32,082 nt of DNA from Leptospira sp. (GTDB lineage Bacteria; Spirochaetota; Leptospiria; Leptospirales; Leptospiraceae): positions 1-32,082 of the forward strand of contig JAFIGA010000157.1 of NCBI GenBank assembly GCA_020831715.1. Reading direction: 5' to 3'. The position numbers and the translations under genes are program-made. Positions within the stretch are counted from its first letter, which is position 1. Each line of letters begins with the position of its first letter. The notes under the pieces are model-generated. The model saw only the letters and a list, made by a program, of their open reading frames with translations, was not told the DNA's origin and ran no database searches. Shown piece by piece: positions 24,887-32,082 of the stretch.

Positions 24887-27668
24887 AAAACTAATGATTA
24901 TAGACGGACATGCCATGGTATTCCGTTCTTATTTTGCCTTTTCAGCATCCAATCTAACCAATTCCAAGACAGGGCAACCCAGTGGTGCGGTATTTGGCTT
25001 TTTTCGAATGCTTTTCAAGGTCATGCAGGATTTTGATATTTCCCATATTGCTGTGACCTTTGATCCGGGCACTAGACTCGATAGAAATGATCTATATGAA
25101 GATTACAAAGCAACGCGAAAGCCTATGCCGGAAGATCTTCGCCCCCAAATAACTGAAATCCAAGATATACTGAAAGAATTGGAATTTCCTATTTTAAAAA
25201 TAAACGGTAAAGAAGCGGATGATATAATTGGTACACTTTGTAAAAAATACGAAAAAAAGTATGAAGAAATCATAATTCTCTCCGGCGACAAAGATTTATA
25301 TCAAGTTCTTTCTCCAACCATTCACATGCTACGAGGCAAGAAAGGTGTGAGTGAATTCCAAAAAATCGATCCCGATTGGGTGAAAGAAGAATTGGGAATC
25401 ACTACTGAACAAGTCATTGACTACATGGCAATTCTTGGGGATTCTTCCGACAACATCCCCGGTGTAAAAGGAATTGGAGAAAAGGGAGCCGGTAAGCTAA
25501 TTCAAGAATATGGAAATCTGGAAACAATTTATAAAAATTTGGATAAGCTTTCACCGCCCTCACTCAAGTCTAAACTCGAAGAGAACAAAGAGAACGCATT
25601 TCTCTCCAGAAAACTAGCAACCATAGAATGCAATCTTGATCTTGATATAAAACCGGATGATTTAATCATTCCTAATTACTTGGTAGAATCCAAGATTCTC
25701 TATCTTAAACAACAAGGATACAATGTTCTCTCGAGAGATCTTGCCAAACAAGCCGGCATCAAACTCCCCAGTGATGATGACTTGGATGAAAAATCCGACA
25801 AGAACGATAAATCTAAAAATTCTAATTCTGATTCAAAGACAATCAATTCAGAAGCCAAAAAAGGAAAATACACTCGCATTAAATCATCGGCTGATTTAAA
25901 AAAAATACTTTCCGGAATCAAGAAAGGTAGCCTACTCGCCATTGATACAGAAACCACATCGGTCTATCCCAATCATGCTCACCTTCTTGGTATTTCATTC
26001 AGTGCCAAAGAAGGAGAAGGATACTATATTCCCGTTGCCTACTCTGAGTCTCTCTATGCCTTGTCCCTACCGGATGCCGATGAGATACTAAAGATTTTCA
26101 AGCCTATATTGGAAGATCCTAAAATATTCAAAACGGGTCAGAACATTAAGTACGATTGGATTGTTTTGGAAAAATACGGCATCCAACTCCAAGGTGTGGT
26201 TTTCGATACTATGATTGCTTCCTATATTCTGAATCCGGGAATCCGCAAGCATAATATGGATGATATGGCAATGGATTATCTCAACTATAAGACTATCACC
26301 TATGAAGAGCTAGTTGGAAAAGGAAAGAAGAAACAAGACTTATTTAATATCGATCCTGATCAAGTTGCCGAATATGCCGCAGAAGATGCTGACATTACGC
26401 TAAGACTTCATAATATTTTGGAAAAGAGAATTTCCGAATCAGGCATGGAAAAGGTATTTCGGGAACTGGATCTTCCATTGGTTCCTGTTCTCAAGGATAT
26501 AGAGATGGCTGGTATTAGTTTGGATACAAAGTATTTCGCCAAGCTGTCCAAGGACTTTGAAAAGAAGATCAAAGAATTGGAAAAACGCATCCATACACAT
26601 GCTGGTAAAGAATTCAATATCGCATCTACCAAAGAACTTCAAGTCGTATTATTCGAAGAATTGAATCTACCGGCAGAGAAAAAAACACAGACCGGATATT
26701 CAACCGACCATTCCGTACTGGAATCTCTATTGGGAATGCATCCCATAATTGAAGACCTTCTCAGTCATAGAAAATTCACAAAACTAAAATCCACCTATGT
26801 GGATACTCTACCGGAACTCGTTCATCCTGAAACCGGTAGAATCCATACCAGTTACAATCAAACCATTGCCGCAACAGGAAGACTTTCTTCCCAAGATCCA
26901 AACCTCCAAAACATTCCTATCAAGGACGAAGAAGGAAGGTTACTCCGACATGGATTCATTCCCAAGAATGATGATTATGAAATTTTGAGCTTAGACTATT
27001 CACAGATTGAGCTTAGAATTATGGCACATTTCTCGGAAGACCCACAAATGTTAGATGCTTACCAAAAGGGTCTAGATATCCACAGAAGAACCGCTGCCGG
27101 ACTTTTCGAAGTTTCGGAAGATCAAGTAAATCCGGAGATGAGAAACAAAGCAAAAATTGTGAATTTCTCTATCATCTACGGAGCAACCGGTTTCGGCCTC
27201 GCTCAGAATCTTAGAATCTCCAGAACAGAAGCTAAGCAATTTATTGATAGATATTTTTTACAATATAAGGGCGTCCAAACTTATATGGATAGCATGGTGG
27301 AATTTTGCAAAAAAAACGGTTATGTGGAAACTCTAATGGGTAGAAAAAGATTCATTCCCGATATCAATGCTAAGAACAGACAAGCCCAAGAAGGTGCAAA
27401 ACGTATTGCAATCAACAGTCCCATCCAAGGAACTTCGGCGGATATGATTAAGATTGCCATGATAGATATTCACAAAGAGATTCTAAAACAAAAGTTTCAA
27501 TCCAAAATCATAATGCAAGTTCATGATGAGTTGGTTTTCGAAGTTCACAAAAAAGAAAAAGCCGAATTTCGAAAGATTGCCGAACAGAAAATGGTGGACG
27601 CAATTCCGCTGAAAGTTCCTATTATAGTTGATGGAAAATTTGGCAAAAATTGGGAAGAAGCTCATTGA
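24870..27668 (+). CDS. polA: DNA polymerase I
   Basis: 932 residues, full length. The 5'-3' exonuclease domain covers about 1-290 ('IIDGHAMVFRSYFAF', 'EADDIIGTL', 'ILSGDKDLYQVL', 'DYMAILGDSSDNIPGV'). A Ser/Asn/Lys-rich linker (about 305-330) follows. The 3'-5' exonuclease retains D359-x-E361 ('AIDTETT'), 'NIKYDWIVL' and 'YAAEDADITLRL', so proofreading should be active, unlike in some Gram-positive PolA. The polymerase domain has motif A D709 ('LDYSQIELR'), motif B 'RNKAKIVNFSIIYG' and motif C 'QVHDELVFEV' with D886. It fills gaps in lagging-strand synthesis and repair. The start ATG lies within the glycosyltransferase gene, so the two are coupled. Confidence 0.97.
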   Translation: MSKKTKKLMIIDGHAMVFRSYFAFSASNLTNSKTGQPSGAVFGFFRMLFKVMQDFDISHIAVTFDPGTRLDRNDLYEDYKATRKPMPEDLRPQITEIQDILKELEFPILKINGKEADDIIGTLCKKYEKKYEEIIILSGDKDLYQVLSPTIHMLRGKKGVSEFQKIDPDWVKEELGITTEQVIDYMAILGDSSDNIPGVKGIGEKGAGKLIQEYGNLETIYKNLDKLSPPSLKSKLEENKENAFLSRKLATIECNLDLDIKPDDLIIPNYLVESKILYLKQQGYNVLSRDLAKQAGIKLPSDDDLDEKSDKNDKSKNSNSDSKTINSEAKKGKYTRIKSSADLKKILSGIKKGSLLAIDTETTSVYPNHAHLLGISFSAKEGEGYYIPVAYSESLYALSLPDADEILKIFKPILEDPKIFKTGQNIKYDWIVLEKYGIQLQGVVFDTMIASYILNPGIRKHNMDDMAMDYLNYKTITYEELVGKGKKKQDLFNIDPDQVAEYAAEDADITLRLHNILEKRISESGMEKVFRELDLPLVPVLKDIEMAGISLDTKYFAKLSKDFEKKIKELEKRIHTHAGKEFNIASTKELQVVLFEELNLPAEKKTQTGYSTDHSVLESLLGMHPIIEDLLSHRKFTKLKSTYVDTLPELVHPETGRIHTSYNQTIAATGRLSSQDPNLQNIPIKDEEGRLLRHGFIPKNDDYEILSLDYSQIELRIMAHFSEDPQMLDAYQKGLDIHRRTAAGLFEVSEDQVNPEMRNKAKIVNFSIIYGATGFGLAQNLRISRTEAKQFIDRYFLQYKGVQTYMDSMVEFCKKNGYVETLMGRKRFIPDINAKNRQAQEGAKRIAINSPIQGTSADMIKIAMIDIHKEILKQKFQSKIIMQVHDELVFEVHKKEKAEFRKIAEQKMVDAIPLKVPIIVDGKFGKNWEEAH

Positions 27669-27795
27669 TCTTAGAGAAAATATCATTTTTAAGAGCAAAA
27701 CAATACGATTCATACCCAATTTTCATAAATCCGTAATATACCTGTAACAAGCTCCCTTTATAAATGAATCATGATAAAAAGCTCTAGGGGGAAAC

Positions 27796-28575
27796 ATGAG
27801 CACTACAGTTTTACAACCAACTAAAAAGAAAGAAAAGAAACTAACAGTAAGGATAGCTGAAAATCAATTGGAGATAGAAAGAGCCCTTGCCTTACGATAC
27901 AATGTATTCAATCTAGAGTTAGGGGAAGGTCTTCCCGAATCGGCATCTACTCGCAAAGACAGAGATGAATATGATTATTTCTGTGATCACTTAATCGTTA
28001 TAGATGAATTTAATGAAAATAAAATTGTCGGAACATATAGAATTCTAAAAAGATCTGTCGCAGAAAAGAACCTTGGCTTCTATTCGGAAAACGAATTTGA
28101 TATCAGCAATATCTACAAACTGGAAGATGAAGTTGCCGAAATCGGTCGCTCTTGTGTTCACCCGGATTACCGGGATGGTTCTGTTATTACCATGCTTTGG
28201 GCAGGGCTAGCCGATTATATGGTAAAAGAGGATGTTCGCTATTTAATGGGTTGCGGTTCGATTCATTCCACAGACTCTCAGATGGCTTCCGAAGTATATG
28301 CCTTTTTAAAAGCTAAAGATGGGCTTACAGATGATGCCTTCCGAGTTTACCCTAAGCCGGGATATGAAATTCCTGATTTTAAGGATGATATCGTTGTAGA
28401 AGATATTAAGGCTTTGACCAAAAAAATTCCTGCTCTCATCAAAGGATATCTAAGAGTAGGGTCAAAAATTTGTGGAATTCCTGCACTGGACAGTGTTTTT
28501 GGTACAGTAGATGTTTACATTCTTTTTGATAGAGCCAATATCACAGAAAAATACGGTAAGCACTACGACCTTTAA
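27796..28575 (+). CDS. OlsB-type GNAT N-acyltransferase (ornithine-ACP acyltransferase-like)
   Basis: 259 residues. The fold and motifs fit the acetyltransferase branch related to OlsB and autoinducer synthases: '[20 protein letters not shown]', '[14 protein letters not shown]', '[10 protein letters not shown]', '[20 protein letters not shown]', '[20 protein letters not shown]'. In the family, the protein adds a 3-hydroxyacyl chain to ornithine, the first step of ornithine-lipid synthesis. No OlsA-like acyltransferase is adjacent, so the product is uncertain. Start ATG with AGGGGG four bases upstream. The 127-bp gap before it (27669-27795) shows no clear promoter or terminator. It is three bases from the next gene. 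Confidence 0.82.
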   Translation: MSTTVLQPTKKKEKKLTVRIAENQLEIERALALRYNVFNLELGEGLPESASTRKDRDEYDYFCDHLIVIDEFNENKIVGTYRILKRSVAEKNLGFYSENEFDISNIYKLEDEVAEIGRSCVHPDYRDGSVITMLWAGLADYMVKEDVRYLMGCGSIHSTDSQMASEVYAFLKAKDGLTDDAFRVYPKPGYEIPDFKDDIVVEDIKALTKKIPALIKGYLRVGSKICGIPALDSVFGTVDVYILFDRANITEKYGKHYDL

Positions 28576-28578
28576 TCT

Positions 28579-29721
28579 ATGGATGAAAATAGCCAAAAAT
28601 ACATAGACTATCAACACCCCACATCCCGTGACCAATGGCGATTCTATTTGGTCACGGTTTTAATTACAGGTGTTATTGTAGCAGGTTATTTTCTGGGACT
28701 TCCACCTTATTACTTGGGATGGATAGCATTTGCAACCGCTACTTTTTCTGTAGCAGGAAACGATGCAGTACAAACAGTTGGAACTTTCATCGAAAGTAAA
28801 AAGTCAGTTCACTGGATTCCAAAAATAGCACTACTGGGTGGCCTTTTGGTTGTTGTTCATATTTACGGTTGGATCAAGGACGACGGTGAAATTCACTTCC
28901 ATCGCTTGGATCGATTCCCGGAGACGACAGAATTCAATTTAATCCAACTCTTAGCTCCGGTGATCTTGGTTATTATTACAAGAATGAGGGCTCCTGTTTC
29001 CACAACATTTTTGGTACTGGGTCTTTTCGGTGGGCAGAATATTGATAAAATGCTCACAAAATCATTTTTAGGTTACGGTTTAGCATTTTTTTCCGCTATA
29101 GTAATCTGGGCAATCTTGGCAAAAGTTGATCCACATGAATACACAGAAGAACATATCCCGAATCCCGTTTCAGAACGGAGATGGTCAACTTTGCAATGGT
29201 TCTCCACAATATTTTTGTGGGTTGCATGGTTGTTTCAGGATACTGCAAACATTGCTGTGTATCTTCCAAGACAACTCAATTGGATAGAGCTTTGTATTGC
29301 TCTCGGAATCTTAGTACTTTCCATAGGAGCTATATTAAAAACCAATGGAGGAACTATTCAAGAAGTTGTTTCTGAAAAATCGGATATAAAATGGGCGAAG
29401 GCGGCAACCATAGTAGATTTAATTTATGGTTCTATCTTGGTAATATTTCAAATGATAAGTAATCTTCCCATGTCAACCACCTGGGTGTTTCTAGGATTAC
29501 TTGCAGGAAGGGAAATCATCCTAAATGTTGTAACCTATAGAGATCTTCCTTATTTAGATACTTTCCGAAAAGTCGGAAAAGATGTAATCTTGGCGTCCTT
29601 GGGAATTGCTGTAAGCATAGCCATATATATTCTATCAACTATGGTATATCCGGAAAATAATTCTTTTAAGTTTGAATTCTTTAAGCCCGGTGTAAAGACT
29701 CCACTTTCTTATCAAAATTAA
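28579..29721 (+). CDS. Divergent PiT-type permease (inorganic phosphate transporter-like)
   Basis: 380 residues, about ten hydrophobic segments. The PiT family is an internal duplication with paired GNDxAN and PVSTT motifs. Here the first half has 'TFSVAGNDAVQTVGTFI' and 'MRAPVSTTFLVLGLFGG'; the second has 'WLFQDTANIAVYLPRQL' and 'NLPMSTTWVFLGLLAGREI'. The second copy has lost the Asn-Asp order (QDTAN) and the usual His after STT is Phe or Trp in both. So it is probably a transporter of this superfamily whose substrate may not be phosphate. It follows the OlsB-like gene by three bases. ATG start with no strong Shine-Dalgarno, suggesting coupling. Confidence 0.68.
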   Translation: MDENSQKYIDYQHPTSRDQWRFYLVTVLITGVIVAGYFLGLPPYYLGWIAFATATFSVAGNDAVQTVGTFIESKKSVHWIPKIALLGGLLVVVHIYGWIKDDGEIHFHRLDRFPETTEFNLIQLLAPVILVIITRMRAPVSTTFLVLGLFGGQNIDKMLTKSFLGYGLAFFSAIVIWAILAKVDPHEYTEEHIPNPVSERRWSTLQWFSTIFLWVAWLFQDTANIAVYLPRQLNWIELCIALGILVLSIGAILKTNGGTIQEVVSEKSDIKWAKAATIVDLIYGSILVIFQMISNLPMSTTWVFLGLLAGREIILNVVTYRDLPYLDTFRKVGKDVILASLGIAVSIAIYILSTMVYPENNSFKFEFFKPGVKTPLSYQN

Positions 29722-29765
29722 AGAAAACCGTTTGCACAGAATCTTGATCTTCTTAAAATCGAATC

Positions 29766-30854
29766 ATGAAGAAAACTCCGGCTCAACACTTTAGATACGA
29801 GACATATTCATTCATCTTTCTACTGGTTGGAATAACCGGTCTCCTTTTTTATATGAGTTGGAATTTTCTAACTCCTATAATTTTTGCCGGAATTGTTGCA
29901 GGAACTTTCTATCCATTATTAAACTATATAATCAATAAAACAAAATGGTCAAGGACCACAGCATCCTTATTAGTTTGTCTATTGATTATTGTATTATTAT
30001 TTATACCAACTATCTATATAGTTGTGAGAATATCCCAAGAAATACTTGCTGTTTATTCATCACTGAAAGAAGTTCTTACCGGTGAAAATCTAAATGCTAT
30101 TTTCTTTGGTGAGCATTATTTTGCTCAACTTGCCATGAAGATTTTTACCTTTTTAAATATGGAATATTCTATGAAAACCATAGAAGATCTCATTCTAGGT
30201 TCGGCAAAATCTGTAAGTTTTTTCTTGTTCAATCGTGTCAATACTATGATTGGGAATGTTTTCTCTTTTATATTCCAATTTTTGTTAATGTTATTGGGAA
30301 TCTATGCTATCTTTTTGGAAGGACCGAATATTCATAAATTTCTTCTGCGCCTTTCACCTATTCGAGACGAAGATGAGGAATTGATCATTAAGCAATTCAA
30401 TAGAATGAATTATGTTACTCTTGTGTTCAATGGAATTGGAGGCTTGATTCAAGGTGTTCTTGCCGGAATCGGATTTTGGATTGTTGGAATTCAATCCATT
30501 CTCCTCTGGACTACTTTGATGATATTTCTAGCCTTCATCCCCCTTTTGGGAATATCTCTGGTTTATATACCGGCAACCATTTATTTATTACTCACGGGGC
30601 AAATTTGGCATGGTGTGTTCTTATTTATATACTGCTCAACAATATCCATAGTGACAGAAAACTGGTTCAAGCCGGCTTTTATGGGTAAACAAGTTGAGAT
30701 CAACTCTTTCCTTGTATTCTTTAGTATCATCGGGGGGATGAGTGTTTTTGGAATGGCGGGAATTTTTTATGGACCTTTGGTAGTATCTTTATTCCTGACT
30801 GTCGCCAAAATATACAATCAGAAATACGAAAGATTGCTTCAGAAAGAAGGCTAA
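29766..30854 (+). CDS. AI-2E family transporter (PF01594 type)
   Basis: 362 residues with about eight TM segments. The family pattern is visible: N-terminal 'LLFYMSWNFLTPIIFAGIVAGTFYPL', then a soluble helical stretch (about 90-150), 'FIFQFLLMLLGIYAIFLEGP', and the C-terminal core 'FNGIGGLIQGVLAGIGFWIVG', 'FLAFIPLLGISLVYIPATIYLLL', 'NSFLVFFSIIGGMSVFGMAGIFYGPLV'. The last block, ending in GxxGxxxGP, is the family signature. Members export varied solutes; autoinducer transport is shown only for a few, so no substrate is proposed. The ATG lies 44 bp after the PiT-like gene, without a clear Shine-Dalgarno, and one base separates its stop from the next start. Confidence 0.88.
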   Translation: MKKTPAQHFRYETYSFIFLLVGITGLLFYMSWNFLTPIIFAGIVAGTFYPLLNYIINKTKWSRTTASLLVCLLIIVLLFIPTIYIVVRISQEILAVYSSLKEVLTGENLNAIFFGEHYFAQLAMKIFTFLNMEYSMKTIEDLILGSAKSVSFFLFNRVNTMIGNVFSFIFQFLLMLLGIYAIFLEGPNIHKFLLRLSPIRDEDEELIIKQFNRMNYVTLVFNGIGGLIQGVLAGIGFWIVGIQSILLWTTLMIFLAFIPLLGISLVYIPATIYLLLTGQIWHGVFLFIYCSTISIVTENWFKPAFMGKQVEINSFLVFFSIIGGMSVFGMAGIFYGPLVVSLFLTVAKIYNQKYERLLQKEG

Positions 30855-30855
30855 A

Positions 30856-32055
30856 ATGAAAGAGCAGAAATTCCCATTTCTATTAATGGGTCTTATCTTC
30901 TTATCCATGTTACCGGTTACGATGATAGTCCCGGTATTAAAAGACATTATAAAAGACAATCTATTGTCCGGCAATATGGAGGTTGCTCTATTTACCAGCA
31001 TATCTATGCTAGGTTCTTTTTTATTTTCTCCCGTTGCAGGAATTATTTCGGATAAACTAGGTAATCGAAACAAAGTCATAGCCGTAGCTTGTTTTCTGGA
31101 TGCAATATTGTTTTATATGATGACACAAGTGCAAAATGTTGATCATTTGTTAGTTTTAAGATTTTTAGAAGGAAGCGTTCATATTTTCGTAATTGGACTC
31201 CTTCTCTCATCTGTTTCCGATAGAGAGAACAATCCAAATTCCAAATTTTTTCAAATGGGAAAACTCATGGGAATAGCAGGAATGTTTCTTTCCTTGGGAG
31301 CCGCGATAGGAATGCCCTTAGGAGTATTGGGAAAGAAAGATCCGCATATGCCATTTTATGTGGGATCGGTTATCTTTATTGTAATTGGAATTGTAAGTAT
31401 ATTTTTACTGAAAGATTCAATACACTCAAACAAAAAAGATTTTTCATTTAGTGAACTACTTGTATCTTTAAAATTGAATCCCTATTTGGTTGTTCCATTT
31501 GCCTTTCACTTCATAGATCGATTTACAGTGGGATTTTTGGTAAGCTCTTTTAATATTCACATGAGAGAAACCTTGGATTTTTCAGCAGGACTTGCCGGCG
31601 GCTTTTTGGGATTGGTGCTTCTTCCCATGTCCTTACTTTCCTATCCTTCGGCAATAGCGGCTAAAAAATGGGGTATTCTACCCCTTGTATTAACAGGTTC
31701 TTCTATTTATGGGATTTTTCTTGCCGGTATTGGATGGACGAATCAATTTTGGGTTTTATTTTCTTTCTTAATCATCTCCGGAATTGGAGCGGGCGTAATG
31801 TACGTTCCATCCATGATTCTTGCCTCCCGTATGAGTCCCAAAGGATATAATGGAACTGTAATGTCTGCTTTTACAGGCTTTGGTTCGTTGGGTTTTATGA
31901 CGGGACCTATTGCATCTGTTGGATTGGAGAATCTTTACAATAACTACTTTCCTACCGAACAAACTTTTTCGTTACTTTCCACGAGTTTTGGAGTTTTGGA
32001 GATATTTTTAGTATTGATCACCATTCCACTATTAAAAAAAATGGAATTTAAATAG
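30856..32055 (+). CDS. MFS transporter
   Basis: 399 residues, about twelve TM segments in two halves. The conserved loop between TM2 and TM3 reads 'GIISDKLGNRNKVI', the MFS motif A. 'VLRFLEGSVHIFVIGLLLSS' is the TM4 region. The start of the second half is 'PYLVVPFAFHFIDRFTVGFLV', and 'SGIGAGVMYVPSMILASRMSP' and 'GTVMSAFTGFGSLGFMTGPI' match late segments. The substrate is unknown; drug/H+ antiport is one possibility. The ATG at 30856 has AAGG seven bases upstream, one base after the previous stop, so the two transporters are cotranscribed. The end is followed by 27 bp of AT-rich sequence to the window edge. Confidence 0.9.
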   Translation: MKEQKFPFLLMGLIFLSMLPVTMIVPVLKDIIKDNLLSGNMEVALFTSISMLGSFLFSPVAGIISDKLGNRNKVIAVACFLDAILFYMMTQVQNVDHLLVLRFLEGSVHIFVIGLLLSSVSDRENNPNSKFFQMGKLMGIAGMFLSLGAAIGMPLGVLGKKDPHMPFYVGSVIFIVIGIVSIFLLKDSIHSNKKDFSFSELLVSLKLNPYLVVPFAFHFIDRFTVGFLVSSFNIHMRETLDFSAGLAGGFLGLVLLPMSLLSYPSAIAAKKWGILPLVLTGSSIYGIFLAGIGWTNQFWVLFSFLIISGIGAGVMYVPSMILASRMSPKGYNGTVMSAFTGFGSLGFMTGPIASVGLENLYNNYFPTEQTFSLLSTSFGVLEIFLVLITIPLLKKMEFK

Positions 32056-32082
32056 TTTTTATTTTAACATAGAATATCTAAT

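Noticed and set aside
27669..27795. Regulatory element or small RNA in the 127-bp gap after polA
   Set aside because: Only a repeated AAGCTC and a strong Shine-Dalgarno are visible; no stable hairpin or convincing promoter.
1..32082. Defence island, prophage, biosynthetic cluster, CRISPR array or tRNA genes
   Set aside because: No nuclease/helicase, integrase, NRPS/PKS, repeat-spacer or cloverleaf signals were found on either strand; most genes are housekeeping, envelope, signalling or transport.

Overview
The window looks like ordinary chromosome from a spirochaete of the family Leptospiraceae, most likely Leptospira or a close relative. The grounds are low G+C, relaxed lipoboxes of Leptospira style (LLNGC, IFSAC, IIFNC), a large Lig-like lipoprotein with bacterial Ig-like repeats, a PilZ/DUF1577-like protein, a FliG C-terminal paralogue, and frequent TTG/GTG starts. 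This is inferred from protein character; no search was run. I see no rRNA, tRNA, CRISPR array, intact insertion sequence, phage genes or replication origin. No gene-free stretch exceeds about 130 bases.

Left part (1-11000). A partial Vgb-like beta-propeller gene enters from the left edge. Two divergent membrane-protein genes follow, with start codons that overlap in a CATG. A long minus-strand run then reads from about 10985 down to 2765: DUF445 membrane protein, aroC, response regulator, nuoG, nuoI, PAS-GGDEF-EAL protein, M23 peptidase. Spacing is tight, with overlaps at nuoG/nuoI and at EAL/M23, so much of it is probably cotranscribed. It mixes shikimate-pathway, complex I, signalling and envelope genes. 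nuoG and nuoI are complete in their Fe-S ligands, but no nuoH lies between them and no other nuo gene is in the window.

Middle (11050-21740). A compact plus-strand cluster holds a TonB-like protein, a NusG/RfaH-like elongation factor, kdsD (arabinose-5-phosphate isomerase for Kdo), aroD and a stand-alone FliG C-terminal-domain protein. A surface module follows: a 1325-residue Lig-like lipoprotein, then two tandem small lipoproteins that both resemble phage lambda Bor. Next are a GMC oxidoreductase of the cholesterol-oxidase type and an ankyrin-repeat protein, whose genes overlap by 113 bp in different frames.

Right part (21860-32082). All plus strand: a PilZ-like protein with a GAF-like middle part, an RsbW-like ATPase, a family 4 glycosyltransferase, polA, an OlsB-type acyltransferase, a divergent PiT-type permease, an AI-2E family transporter and an MFS transporter. 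The GGDEF-EAL and PilZ-like proteins could represent making/breaking and sensing of cyclic di-GMP.

I did not find a convincing new multi-gene system. The best leads are the single-domain FliG paralogue, the PilZ-like protein with an inserted domain, the Bor-like lipoprotein pair beside the Lig-like protein, the overprinted GMC/ankyrin junction, and the nuoGI pair embedded with signalling genes.
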